The notes: generated by a model not told the origin, from the sequence alone. A DNA stretch of 64,000 nt from Mesocentrotus franciscanus (GCA_037976565.1 CP137666.1:8302592-8366591), one strand, 5' to 3'; shown: positions 11,461-24,185, numbered from the stretch's first letter. A program made the numbers and translations.

Positions 11461-14400
11461 GTGAGTTGATCGCTCGTGCGTACACACAGCTGTACTGTAT
11501 ACAGAGAACTCTATTGTTGGGTCTTCCAAACAAAAGCTAACGGGACAGCGCAGGCGAACGTTTATGGGATTTGTGGCATAGCCTTTTGGCAGTCCACAAA
11601 ACAAAGAACGTCTGGTCAGGTACAAAATCCTTTGTTTGGGTGCTGAGGTTGAGCTGTCAGAATATGTTCTTACAAAAACATTGCTTAATATAATAGTAAT
11701 ATTCCAAATGTGTATGAGCAGATCTATCTGTTATTGTTAATCAGTAATCTTGAGATTGAAATTTTAATTGGGAAGTTTTATGATGCCTGACTTCATTTGA
11801 TTTTGATTGACTTGGATAGAATATAATATTGATTGTCATACCGGATTAATTCAGTTGGGTGAAATATTATTTACTTTCTCATTCAACTTTTCTGAAAGAA
11901 TGAATAGTGATGCTTAAACATTTAAACTTGATAATGACATGCACTGATATTCAATATACTTATAAGAACCAATTATGTACTAGTCTATTAATACCATGCA
12001 TTTTTATTAACTTCCAGGAACTCAACATCAAACAATGAAATACATAAAAAATGAAAGCATACCAAAATTATGATACTAATAAGTTAATATTACAAATTAA
12101 AAAAAACTAACAACCAATGCCTTGGGATTGCCCAATATCAAGTTTTACACAAACATGTAACTTTATTATATTTTTCAAGAAAATTTACTTTTATAGAAAT
12201 AGAAAGGAAGAGATTGTATGGAATTCAGAGACAGGAGAGAGAAGATAAAACATAGTCTAAATATAAAGTTTTGGATTAACAAAGTTAAAAGAATTCATGT
12301 ATTTTGAAAAACATTGAAACTTAGAAGTGAAAGAAAATGTGTGGTTATTTGTCCCACTATCTGTGTTTCACTTGAGATACAACACTGTACATGCAGCTTT
12401 TATACTTTGGGGATTCCCAATTGTTCTTTATAGTGAGATTTATAAATCATTATGTGTTGATGATCTATATCTTACTTTCATATCGTGCATTAAAACTATT
12501 TGTGAACAGTAAGCCCATCTTGCTTCAATATGTTATTTCAGGTGCAAAATAGATGACACTATTTGAACTGTCAAGGAATGCTGAAATTTGGTCTACATGT
12601 ACGTGTGATGACAATATGAACAGAGGCCTATGTAGTTCAGTTGGATTTATCAAAAAGCAAAGCATGAAGTAGCATCAGTGTAAACAAATCTTGTTGAGAT
12701 GTTGTTGAGCTTGCATTGCTTTACCTTTCAATGCTAGGAAATAACATCTTATAAGATGTGATAAAGAGAGTAATGACTATTTCAAGATCATTGTGTTTTT
12801 TCCAATCACACAAACACACAGCAAGTCAGCTATCACCTGAACGCTTGCTGGGTGCCTACAGGGTGTAGGCCTACATTTGTTAGGTGGTTCTCCAAGACAT
12901 TTATCGATTGAGTATGAGTTCAGTACCAGCCCAGGCACACAACTGAAGCCGAAGTTGTTTGTAAACATGCCCCCTTGTTCAGAACTTCAGAGATGCAGGC
13001 TAGGTTATAGTCGATGTCGAATGGATGCTCATTCCAAACAGCTGGAAGTTGTCCTTTTCTGTATTAGTGTATGGTACTGTGAGGAGAGATGGAACTAACC
13101 AGAGGGTTATACATGGCACATGTGTTGTAAAATCATAAAAATGTGACTTTTGTGTGTACAGGGCTCCTCACAAGTATTCTAATTTGAATATAAGCCCCCT
13201 AGAAAAAAAGAGAAAAAATATAATTCCATTTCAAAGAATGTTATAATCAAATGTTTTATCACAGCTCACAGGTTTGACATCTTTCAACCGGTGCAGCGCA
13301 GCAAAACATTAGCCACCGATCGAAATGATCAAAGTGGTTCGAACTGTGTAAATTCATTCAATGTCACAACCCACCCATCAATTGATTCTGACTGAAAATT
13401 TTGTCATTTTGTGCCAAAAAGTCACAGAAATTACCATATTGGTGTTGATGGAAGTCAATTTGACCACTTTTTCTAGCATCAGGGGCTCAAGGCACATTTT
13501 TACATACATTTTAGAATAGGCCTATCAAATCTCCTTTGCTGATAATAACAATTGGAAAAATTACCCTTGACTAAAAGTGACCATATTGGTCAGTTTGGGC
13601 CCAAAAGTGGCCAAAAATGACCGAAATGTCATGAGTAGGAAAATAAGATTTTTTTGAATCAGCGCAAATTTTCACCCAGGATAAGCTATTCAAACCTCAA
13701 CCACCGAACATTCTGATTAAATCCCCTAATTTCCTAGGCCAGGGTATATGTAACAAAGCCTAGGCACGGCTGATACGATATCAACTTTTGCCCATAAATG
13801 CATCACATGAAATCGAATGATGCTGCTAGATGCCACTGTGGATTTTAAATCTACCGTATTGGCTAATACATGTATATGTAAAATGGCTGCATCTCTATAA
13901 ATTTTTTTTAACAATGAATTTGAATATATATATACAGTACACTGGGAGACTCAAATATTTAAATGTACAGTGTGTACATTGCAAAGAGCTATCTTGAATG
14001 GATGGTAGTCCCTTGTCAAAACTTAAAAAAAAAAAAAAAAAAAATTATAAAAGATTTATAATTTATGTTAATTATTATTATCATATATATATGTGCATGG
14101 CTCTGATCAAGGGCACCAACGTGTTACACATGAGGTGAATTTTAAAAGTCAATTATAGACTGTGGCAACAGTATTTTTGTAATCTGCAAACATTATGCAA
14201 CACATAGCTAAAAAATCAGACCTTAACAAATTGCCGTTAAACAGCAATCAGTAGCCAAATATCACATCATCAAAAATGTTACGTACATAACTCGGTGTCC
14301 ACTCCATGCTGATATTTCTCTTATAATTTAACTTTTTCTGACAAAGTACATTAGATGTTAAAACATATCGTAAAAAAACTTAAAACCATTGCCATATCAA

Positions 14401-17400
14401 CATTTTTCAATTTAGTTATTAGAATATGGCCAAAACAAATGTGGACACCGAGTTATGTACAGTACATCTTATTCTCTACATGCTTTCTCTTTGCCTTATT
14501 GTCAGATATGGTTTTGCATTAGTCTGATAACGACTTCAATTGAAGGAATGATGTGTTTTCTGAATGAAACATAATTTGCAATGTGTAAATAGTTTGTAAA
14601 CTACTATTTCAGGACTGAAATGTAAGATTTCTGTACTTAATCGTACATAACTGTGGACACCAAAAGTAAGTAGTTTTACATTCAAATAATAACTTCTTGT
14701 TCCTTAAATTCAATAAATGTTTGTTTAAATGAAAATGCAGAAGGGTGCAATTCATGCTGTAAGAAATAAATTGATTTATTTATGATAATTTATTTAAAAT
14801 TTTTGATTGGTAGTAATGTACATAACTCGGTGTCTTTTCATAACAGTGTCTTAGTTATGTACATGACATGAAAATGTTCAAACTGCAATATTTTGTAATA
14901 TTCTTCTCACCAAATCAGACATGTGTATGTCTTATACATTTTTACTACCTTACCATGACAAATAACTAAATATAGGTGGTCTTATTGAAAAAAAACATGG
15001 TGTACTGTACGTACATGTACATAACTGTCACGTACATAACTCGGTGTCCACATTCATTGTTGATTAAATAACACATACAAGTTAAAATGGGGAATCCAAT
15101 GTTATCAGTGCTCTACATTCACCTATATACACCATTACATTATCATTTTGAAAGAATACAATATGTTTTTGTATAGATTCTGTTGCACTGGTATGTACAT
15201 AACTGCAGGACACCAAAAATTTTCCATTTAAAGAAATCTAAATATTTTTAAAACCATGACCCAGAATGAAATGATCTGATTGGAAATCAAAGATTAAGTG
15301 AAACTAAACATTATAACATTGCAAGCTTGTAAATAAATCAATTTTTTATACACCATTCTTCAGTTAGTAAGGTTTGAAATTTGCAGGACACCAAAGTTAT
15401 GTACATATCACAAAAATTGTATCATGTGTAAATGGAATAACAAAGTAAAATAATAGGAATTAACTCAACAGAAATGTTAATTATTACATAGATTCTACAT
15501 CAAGATTAAAAAAAAAAGTTTTGCATCCCATTAGTAAAAATCGGGTAACCAATTATTGCACGTTTTGAATGTAACATTAAAAGTGCTGAAATGGGCCTTT
15601 TTTCATCATAAAATTGCTATAAAATCTTTAATTTGAATTCAATGAAGCTGAAACCTTGTTTGGAGCTTCCCCCAATGGTACTTTCTAATATAAAAATGCT
15701 AATTTGTGTCTGATTCTCATGGTTTTGGACAATTGAAAAATTTCCCAGTGTTCAATCTAAGTGTACCCTTGATCTGAGCCATGCACATATATATATATAT
15801 TATATATATATATATTATACCATTTTAGAGAGGGTTTTGTTTAACATATTAAAATGTTCAATCAGTTGTATTGGTCAAAACAATGTGAAAACAAATCATT
15901 CATTATGATGTCCATTGCAATAACCGGGGAAAAAAAGAAGCAAAATAAAAAACAAAGTAACAAACCCAGCCAAACCAAAACACACCAAAGAAACAAAAAA
16001 GGATGAAGAGAAGAAAAGAAACCAATTTCACTGCAAGTCTGTGTTAGAGTTGAGAATTTGAGAATATTACTTCTTTCCCATATTTGATATTAATTTCCAC
16101 TTTCATTCCAACAAATGTACTGCACCTGAATACACAAGGCAAAAGATATTTTCGTTAGATATATTTTTGTTGTGTTCATTATGCATCCACTTTCAGAGAG
16201 AGAGAGAGAGAGATACTACTTGAAATGAATGAAACAGGACCTCAAAAGCCCTTTTTTTACTGTTTGAGAATATCTAAATGCCCTTCCAAGTGTTCCTTTG
16301 TCGCATGATTGATAATGACAGTATGGAGAAATAGAAAAGTACAATTGGAACATGTTCTACATTATCGAACAATGCAATACCTTTTGTGAATAGATAGCTC
16401 AGAGATAATTGAATGATTGGTTATGATTATGTTTTTTTTGTTGTGTGTTTTATTTTCAGATAATGATCCCAAGTTCATAGAGAAACAAGAACTTCAGCAG
16501 CCATCATCTCTGCCTCTCAGCTATGTGATAAAGTGAGAACTAGTCTGAACTTGAAAGTGACAGTTACCTATTATTATTTTTATTTCAATTGTATTTAATG
16601 AGCCCCCCACATCCCAAAAGCTCCTTTAAAGGAATCCTCACCCCAACAAATAAGAGTAGGTATGCTGAAATATGAGCTTTCTTCCTACCTACTGATGTAT
16701 GATATTCCTTGCAAAAATGTACAAGAGATAAATGAAGATGTTCTTGGCATGATGTACATGTGTATGTTGTAATGTCCTTTAGCACGACATGGGTGCAGCA
16801 TTCTCTTGATAATGTGACACACCAGGGAACTTGTACATGTACATGTATCATGCACCAAGCTCATGATGGAAAGACTTTTTAATTCAATAACAAAACCTTT
16901 ACTTTTCAATGAGGGAAAATCATAGCTGTGAATGTAAAAATAATATTTAGTGAAAAACATATTACAGGGAAACAATTGTAACTCACTTTAAAATACTAAA
17001 ATAGAGCAGTTGATAAATCTTTTTCATTTATGCAAAACTGTCACCCTAGAAAAGCAACAAGTTATTTACACAATTTGCGGTCTGACAATTATATTACAAA
17101 AGATAATAGCAGGTGAATGAAATATTTCATGACCATACGCACTGGGAAAGAAGCATCTACATGTATACATTTGAATACATTCACTTGATAAACGATTTTG
17201 CATAGTATGTCATGTTATCGAGCCAATGGCCATGCCAATGTCGTGCTGCGAAACTGCTTTATGCTAAGAATGTCTAGCTGTATATCGTTCTCATACACTT
17301 GGTGGGGAATTTTGTAGATTAATGGGCAAAAATACAATTAATTTCACAGAATACCTGAAGTTATTCCTTGGGGTGAGGTTTCCTTTAAATTCAAGTTTTT

Positions 17401-20400
17401 GTTCGTTCATGTGTTTTATAAGATGATGACGTGGATCCTAAGCAAATGATTGGTTGAAAGCCTAACGCGTAATTTTATTAATTCTAATGACCGGTCATTA
17501 GTAAAATCATGTTATAAAACATCATTTTATAAAACAAATAAAACATCATCTTATAAAACAAATAATACACATCATTTTGTTCGGGCATTAGTAAAATTAC
17601 CCACACTCGGTACGTTCAAAACAGTCCAAACACCGGCTACCGCCTCGGCGTGTTAGACTGTTCCAAAGGTACCTTGTGTGGGTAATTTTACTAATGCCCT
17701 CACTGCTGTGTATTATTTGTATATTAATGTGATGGATGCAAAACAAAATGTTTGAATGTTTCATTGTTAAAGCTATTCTTAAATCAAGTTCGTTGCACCA
17801 GGCATTCTTCTCAATTTCTATGATAACTTCTGAATATGAATGAACTTATCTCAATGGGGAGTAATGATCAATCATATCTCACATTATAACCCATTTTATT
17901 ATAGGATAGAAATATATTATTCTGATGAAAAAATGAGGCTAATCTATACATCAAAATATTTCTGCATGCAATTCCTGTCTTCTATCTGTACTGCCAATGA
18001 TGTATCCATTATTACTTTAAGAATGAAAGCTAGTGAGAGAAAGAGAAGTTTAAAAAGTCACTTTTGGAAATGTTTTCGTCTTTTAATTAACATACTTGAT
18101 ACTTGATACCATGGGAATCTTTTTGTTATTTGATTAAGTCTTTGAAGTTCTTCTTTCAAAAGTTTTTGAAATTTTATTTGAAATGAAAGGTTTGTGACTG
18201 ATGCAGCGAAGCATCAACATGAGAAGAAGAAGGCACGGGTGCACAGTTCATCAACGTCAAGTCCTAAGACTATCGCACAGACTCTTGTAGGTAAGTCTGC
18301 CAGCTTTAAGTTGCTGTTTTCAGAGATGGACAAAACACTGGGAATGATTAGCAAGCTCTGTTATCAGTTTTGCTGAAGCAAGTAGTAACCTCAGAGTCAA
18401 TAATATTTAAGTACATAGCACATAGCTAATGAATGCTGCTCTTCGGTGGTTTATCCAATTATTTCCTGAATCATTCTTTGCTGTAAATTCACAAATGTGA
18501 AAAAGCAAACCTTTTTGATGAAAAAGATATTTCAAAGATATTCCATGGCATACCCACAAATATCATAGATTTGATTACAAGAAATAAATATACCATCCTG
18601 TAAGGAGAACCTTTGTTAATTAACTTAGGCAAATCTATGGAATTTGGCCTACACACGTACACTACCGACTGCATCAAAGAATTCAGCAAACCAGCTTATA
18701 CTATAAGTTGATACTCATACTGAGCTTGGATGTCATCAGATATTAAGTAGAATGGCTTTATAAATGTTCCTTTGGTTTATTATTTTGTTAGTGCTGTTAA
18801 TATATGGGTTAGCAAATTTTTGTTTTTTAATAGATTAATGAAACATAACATCATCTGAGCTACAGCGAACCAATTTGATTACTGTAAACGTGGTAATATT
18901 CGTGGTGCTTTAATTTTCGCGGATTTCGCGCTAAAGTCGGTGTCCGCAAATATTAAAACCCATGAATATATTAGCATGACTTCTTATGCGTGTTTTGAAC
19001 GGCTGAATTGCGTGCAACGCGAATTTAAGAACCCGCAAATATGTTTTGGGGTCGCTAAGCGCGAAAAAATTAATCACGCAAAAATAACAGCGTTTACAGT
19101 AGCCTATTTAGGACTCTCCTTACAAGGACTGCTTGTTTGACCAGCTGTCAACAATTATCTGTTGATACCTGAAGTGGCTATTGTTCGCAATTGCACAATT
19201 ACATATAACAACAAATAAAACACTTATTTATTGCCTTTATAAATTGTTTCTTTGTCATGCCTCAAGCAGCAGTCAACAATAGTGAGTGGGACTTTGACGA
19301 TGACAACGACAAGAGTGATTCGGACAGTGATAACTCCTGGACAACTCAAGATGAGTTCAGTTACGAGCTTATCCTACGCACCATGGCCACCCAGGTGGGG
19401 GATGATAAGCCCTTCCTCTGTCCTGTCCCGGGATGCAAGAAGAGATACAAGAACGTCAATGGGATGAAGTACCATGCAAAGAATGGACATCGGAATGAGA
19501 AAAAGGTAACTTTGGAGGGAATACCTTCATAGATCTTTGTAGCGCACATTTGAAATATTCTGTGACATATATGCTTCTGCCGCTGAGGATGGTGTCAGAA
19601 GCATCAGTTGAGGGTGGGAATGGACTGGCTCATTTTATGGCTATGTCATGATCTTTGGGTCATTACTAGTATCTCCTTTAAAGTATCCAAATGGTTTGGA
19701 TGTTTGCCTTTATTCATGGTAGTATTACTTGCCTACCGTATTTCTGTATTTGGTAAATAAGGATTTCCCAAGAGGCTACTGTGAAAGGAAATACAAGATG
19801 ACATTACTTGAAGGTGGAAAAAATGGCAATGCAAGAGAAACAGAATGAAAATTAAAAGTCTATTCTTCTTCAGAAGTTTAACACATTTTGAAAGGGAACT
19901 TATAAATAGTAGTTTTTTATGTAAGACCAAGAAAAGGAAGACAATCTAAACTGCCAATAGGTTCTTTTTTACAGTATGTAGTAGTGATAACAGAATGAAG
20001 ATTAACTGCTATTTTTTGTATGTCCCCTCTACTCAGGTGAAGAAGAATTTCAAGTGTCAATGTGGAAAGAGCTACAAGACGGCCCAGGGCCTCCGGCAGC
20101 ACCGACAGACACACACCAACTCACTGGACTTGCCTCTCAGTTCTCTTGCCAGTAACAAACAAATCAAAACCTCTAAAGTAAGCAGCGCCCTCAGCAGCCT
20201 GGCTTCATCGACCGTACCAGCGTCCATCATCCACCAGGCCACCCCTCTCCTTTCCAGTCCCCTAGGGATGTCCCTTGCCAATGGGAGCATCGTCCTGGAA
20301 TCCATCACCCCCATCTCAGCAGGTAGCATCATCATGGAACCAAGGGTGTCCACAGCGTCTGCAGCCCTAGGTAGCATGGCCCAGGCCCAGCAGACAGGCC

Positions 20401-20516
20401 TTATAGTGACTTTACCTTCTGGAGTAGAACCCACAAGCATGAACCTTGCCCAAGCATCACTGGCGGCTGCTAATAAGGTCAAATTCAAACAGATCCAGAT
20501 CCAGGGGGAATTGTAA
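11361..20516 (+). CDS. JAZF1: JAZF1 orthologue, C2H2 zinc-finger cofactor, complete, five coding exons
   Basis: Exons 11361-11460, 16460-16532, 18190-18290, 19270-19505 and 20037-20516 join in frame to 329 codons. Zinc fingers, by position: ZF1 C9, C14, H27, H32; ZF2 C142, C147, H160, H165; ZF3 in the unusual C-x-C form, C177, C179, H192, H196. Strong matches to vertebrate JAZF1 include EKQELQQP, the acidic SDSD..SWTT stretch, CPVPGCKKRYKNVNG and CGKSYKTAQGLR. In vertebrates JAZF1 is a nuclear repressor partner of TR4 and a subunit of the NuA4/TIP60 acetyltransferase complex. The 133-residue Ser/Ala/Thr-rich tail after ZF3 makes it longer than the roughly 243-residue human protein. The vertebrate start MTGI reads GTG-ACC-GGG-ATA here, so translation is placed at the next ATG (A at -3, G at +4). 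Confidence 0.95.
13190..13700. repeat. Diverged repeat-like stretch in JAZF1 intron 1
   Basis: Imperfect recurring phrases of the type aaaagtggccaaaaatgacc and caatttgaccactttttcta occur in both orientations. The boundaries are not resolvable by eye. Confidence 0.35.
14082..15800. mobile_element. 1.7-kb inverted-repeat element with internal 20-bp motif copies
   Basis: The ends are inverted: atatatatatgtgcatggct plus ctgatcaaggg at 14082-14112, and the complement at 15765-15800 (about 35 bp). Inside, the motif gtacataactcggtgtccac or close variants occurs at 14281, 14441 (perfect, inverted), 14642, 14818, 14847 (inverted), 15016-15050 (a double copy), 15193 and 15383 (inverted). Copies are spaced roughly 160-210 bp apart. 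No long open frame is present, so it is non-autonomous or not a transposon. It lies wholly inside JAZF1 intron 1. Confidence 0.7.
16460..16532 (+). CDS. JAZF1: JAZF1 coding exon 2
   Basis: Acceptor ttttattttcag, donor GTGAGA. Encodes DNDPKFIEKQELQQP and on to SYVI, the conserved linker after the first finger. 73 nt, entered in phase 1 and left in phase 2. Confidence 0.92.
16626..17388. mobile_element. TTAA-flanked MITE 1 (piggyBac-like ends)
   Basis: Left end ttaaaggaatcctcacccca; right end tggggtgaggtttcctttaa. TTAA is present at both outer edges, the target duplication typical of piggyBac elements. 763 bp, no transposase. Sits in JAZF1 intron 2, 94 bp after exon 2. Confidence 0.75.
17484..17501. 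repeat. Perfect 18-bp palindrome
   Basis: ctaatgaccggtcattag is its own reverse complement. Its arm (cattagtaaaat) recurs in the hairpin immediately downstream, so the two probably belong to one element. Confidence 0.7.
17583..17699. mobile_element. 117-bp hairpin element in JAZF1 intron 2
   Basis: The arm gggcattagtaaaattaccc (continuing to caccgg) pairs with the complementary arm ending at 17699, around a loop of about 6 nt. The arms are about 55 nt with a few mismatches. Flanking tgtgtattattt-type sequences are also inverted, so the true element may be larger. Confidence 0.75.
18190..18290 (+). CDS. JAZF1: JAZF1 coding exon 3
   Basis: Encodes FVTDAAKHQHEKKKARVHSS and ends in TIAQTLV. FVTDAA matches the vertebrate FMTDAA. 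The acceptor (gaaatgaaag) has a weak polypyrimidine tract; the donor GTAAGT is strong. Confidence 0.88.
18880..19101. mobile_element. 222-bp MITE with TACTGTAAACG ends
   Basis: The left end tactgtaaacg and right end cgtttacagta are perfect inverted repeats. The interior is rich in CG-containing words (ttttcgcggatttcgcgc, gctaagcgcgaaaaaattaa), unlike the AT-rich intron around it. TA at both edges suggests a TA-target element. Lies in JAZF1 intron 3. Confidence 0.8.
19270..19505 (+). CDS. JAZF1: JAZF1 coding exon 4
   Basis: Acidic linker followed by the second zinc finger. The acceptor is a tandem AAG-CAG-CAG (after 19266, 19269 or 19272). All three keep the frame and differ only by one Ala or Gln-type residue; the middle site is annotated. 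Donor GTAACT. Confidence 0.9.
20037..20516 (+). CDS. JAZF1: JAZF1 terminal coding exon 5
   Basis: Acceptor cccctctactcag. Starts VKKNFKCQCGKSYKTAQGLR (third finger) and runs into a low-complexity Ser/Thr/Ala/Leu tail ending QIQIQGEL, stop TAA at 20514-20516. The tail has no match in human JAZF1. Confidence 0.93.
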   Translation: MKKNFKCQCGKSYKTAQGLRQHRQTHTNSLDLPLSSLASNKQIKTSKVSSALSSLASSTVPASIIHQATPLLSSPLGMSLANGSIVLESITPISAGSIIMEPRVSTASAALGSMAQAQQTGLIVTLPSGVEPTSMNLAQASLAAANKVKFKQIQIQGEL

Positions 20517-21401
20517 AGACCGAAATGTGCAATATGATATTCTTGAGGATTTTGAGGGATTGAAGAAAGCTTTTACAATGTGGGAATGCAATTGGAGGCC
20601 ATGCAATGCTGGGAGAAGATATCTATATGTAAGTTATTACATCATGTGCAACACCAATTTCCCCATGATCTGATTTTAGGATGGAGCACGTTTTACAAAA
20701 ATACTTGAAGAGGATCAAGACATCATGCAGGAGGAACTTCTATAACATTTGATATGCGCATTATGCAGATCTTTAAAAAATCAGTTACAATTGATCTACA
20801 GTGTAGTCTCCAGGACACATCATCTTCATGGATGTATTGGCAGAGACTTTCTGCAAGTATCAAACATCCTCTCCAGTTCTCCATCTCAAAACAAACTTCT
20901 GTACCTCATCTTGCCACCATTTTCAGCAACATAGTTATGTTGCTTACAAGTAATACAACTTCAGAACTACCGGTAATCTGCAAATTTCCTGTTATGTTGC
21001 TTACAACTCAAAGAAAGTGCTTGCAACTCAAAATTTTACCTCACAGCTGTTGTTTCAGAGACACTGATAATCAGGAGATGCACATGTTTGGTTTTTAATA
21101 TGCAGTGTACATATATCAACTTTATTTATTTGTGATATTTATTATGTTATGAGATTTTGGTTTATTGGAACAGTTTATGGGCAGTTGGCAGGGGTTATAC
21201 CCTGGCTTTGTAAACGGCAAGCAAGTCCAGGGTATTTTGTCGTGTGTTCCATATGATAACAAACACACAAATTGTAAATTTTTTGTATATCTGATCATGG
21301 TATTTTAATAGCCATACTGGAGCTTAGATCAGTCCAATTACATGTCAATTTGCATCTAGAACTCTGCAATGTTTGGTAATGTATGTGACACCAGTGTAGC
21401 T

Positions 21402-21522
21402 TTTCACAAAACCATTGTTAAGTACGAGTTTACTGACATCTCATTAAAACTCATTTATCAGAAGCAACATGCATTTCAATGGGATGTCGGTGAACTTGTA
21501 CTTATGATCATGTCGTGAAACA
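21402..21522. mobile_element. Short MITE-like inverted repeat
   Basis: cttttcacaaaaccattgtt and agtacgagtttactgacatc pair with gatgtcggtgaacttgtact and the gtcgtgaaac segment near 21515. About 120 bp, non-coding. Confidence 0.55.
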
Positions 21523-22984
21523 TTACCCAAATGACCAAATACCTTGGACTTGCCCCAAACTGGATATTATGGTGCAATTTAGTTTAGTAATCACATATAT
21601 TGGACAAAATGTGTATGGATTGTTCACAAATTTTAAGCTCCAAATTATTCCATTCACCTGTGCAGATTGCATAGGTCATTGCCATGCTCTGCAAAGGATC
21701 TGGTCACGTGAAGCTAAGTTTTGAAGTGGTTCTATTGTGGAGGTCCCTATCTTCCAGAAGACAATGTCATCCTAAATTTAGTTAATTATATGTCAGTTTT
21801 GTTGCGTCTCATTATTCTATTTGTACATTTATATGATTAATGTAAAATTTAAAAGACAAAACAAGAGTCACCTTTGATGCCGTATTTTCTTACCATGACA
21901 ATTTATGCTGAAGCAAACCATTCAATCAAATCTTATATATAACTTTTCATAACTTTGTTGATATGCACTAAGGCGTTCCAACTCAATCTCATGGTGCATA
22001 CCTGTAATTGTCTGTTAAAGAGGAAGAAAATCGTGTTGTAAATGCAAAATGAGTAAGTAGATTTCTCTGCATTAAAAAGTATGGTCACCTGACTCCAGAA
22101 ATGTTGCTTTGCATTTTTGTGACTAGGTCATTAAGGCACAGGATTTTATACTGGTCTTCTTCATATTTGAATAATAGATATTTGTAATATTATTTAATAC
22201 TACAATGGTTCTTGGACTAGGGAAGATAAATCAGACACTTCAGAAAAGGTGAAATGATCTATAGATGAAGGCATTTAATAAGTGAACCATCCAGATAATG
22301 TACAGCGATTCTGAAATATTAGAAGTAAGAATTCGGTGCATCAATGATAGGTGACTACATGTATCTTTAGAATAGCACATTAATAGTTCAAGTCGATTTT
22401 TGCACTCTCGCAAACAATGCCTCCTGTTCATCCAAGCGTGAACACATACCACACAAAATTGATACTAAATGATTCGGGATAAGACACTCTTTCATAGGAC
22501 TTTCATAAGATGTAATAATTTACTGTTCAAAGATGATTTATAAAATAATTAGCATGTTTCTAGGTGTAAACTTTTTTTTGACTCACACTGTATATGGACT
22601 CCTGCTACATGTAGATGGCTGTAGAGCACCCCAAACCATTGTGTAAAAACACAAACTTTCGCTATTATTGCTCTAGATCTATTTGGATTGCTTTCACAGG
22701 GGATCTTTAAAGTGGACCATATGCACCCATGCTTCTTCCTATTTGCAGCTGAGAAATTTGCCTGTTCCCTAGAAGTAGGATATTTTATATGAGTGCTATG
22801 ACAGGCAAGCATTGTATCAGCTGAGGAAGAGGAAGACATAGAGATATAAGCAGGATTTAAATAGTGCTTGTAAATGTAATGCATCCATGTTTCCAAGTGC
22901 TTTACAAATATAGCATTAGCCCTGTCATGGATTACAACTTGCCATCACACAAATATGTGCACATTCTCCACTCCTTGGGGAGCA

Positions 22985-23165
22985 TTCCCAGTTTAAAGCC
23001 AGTGACATTTGCATCCTCCCAGGTACCCATTCTACTCCTGGGTGAATAGAAGCATTGTAGATTAAATGCCATGCTCGGGGAATCGAATGCCATGATGGAG
23101 TTTGAACCCATGAGCTGTGTATTACCAGTCAAGCGTTTGAATTACTCGACCTGTCACCTCTGCAT
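22985..23165 (-). mobile_element. tRNA-derived SINE copy, diverged
   Basis: Carries the family phrases aggtacccattctactcctgg and attgtagattaaatgcc, then a tRNA-like segment whose minus strand shows a box-B-like gggttcaaactcc (about 23098-23110). Same family as 57985-58190. Confidence 0.6.
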
Positions 23166-23204
23166 GAACACGTCTGATAGGCTACTGGAGAAGTCGTTTG
23201 TTGA

Positions 23205-23262
23205 GAACCAGAAGGGCTTTAACTCTGTGTCGAAGTATGAGTTACGCCCTTCTGTCCACCAA
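23205..23262. repeat. CAGAAGGG hairpin, copy 1
   Basis: cagaagggctttaactc pairs with gagttacgcccttctg across about 17 nt. Related hairpins lie at 24186-24245 and 26604-26677. Confidence 0.6.
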
Positions 23263-24185
23263 AGAGACAAAATGTATATGACATCTCCATACACTCTTGA
23301 ACCATCTCATGTGCAGTTGTGCACCGTGAAAGAAAAATGTAGGCAGGTCACCTAGTTGCACTCAGTCCAACCTTCTCTCATGCAATGTGAGCTTGCTGGG
23401 TAAACACTGGGCTATGTAAAGTGATAGTACTCCGTATACACACAGGTCAAGCCAGACCCAATGCCTCTAATCTATATTCCTTGCAAGGCTCTTAAAGTGG
23501 AGCCCTTACATTGGAGCCCTTACATGTGCCTGTCCTGCAAGTTCATGTAGATATGTGCATATTGGCCTTATCATTATACCATGACTTCACAGTCTCCAAA
23601 GCACAGTATATGGTATTTTTCATGTAGTTTGTTTGATTTATTTCAAATATGATATAGAGTTTGAAAACCCTATGTATGAGAATTGAATTGTTACAATGTA
23701 TGTAATATTAAGCATAAGAGGCTACATCCACTGCCATGTACATAATTTGGTGTCGGTGCCTGTAATTATTCCATACACAGCTCATCTGTCGGGAGTCAGC
23801 AATTTCTGTCTTGAATTACATTTAAAATTAACAAGATAAAGACATTATTTTCATTTTTTATAGAACAATATGATGAGGATGGAAAAGAAAGTTAACTTAC
23901 TTTACCCCACTCCAATATTCATCCTGAAATATGAGACATAGTGAGAGAGAAAAGCAATTGTGTCTCCATGTCATTATTCTTGCTCGTTATGATAATGCCT
24001 TTCATCATAATGATGATTATGATCACTAATGTAAATTTAATCAAAATGATTAATTCATTTATGAGTAGTTGTAGAAGAAAAGATTAACATTGCAGTAAAG
24101 TTACTTTGTTTTTGAAATACCTGGTAATCATTTGAGCAATCTTAATGATTATAATGATGATGATAATGTTACAATTTGTCTGTTT

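Noticed and set aside
20072..20488. 138-codon minus-strand frame
   Set aside because: Exact antisense shadow of JAZF1 exon 5, which has strong homology and splice support.
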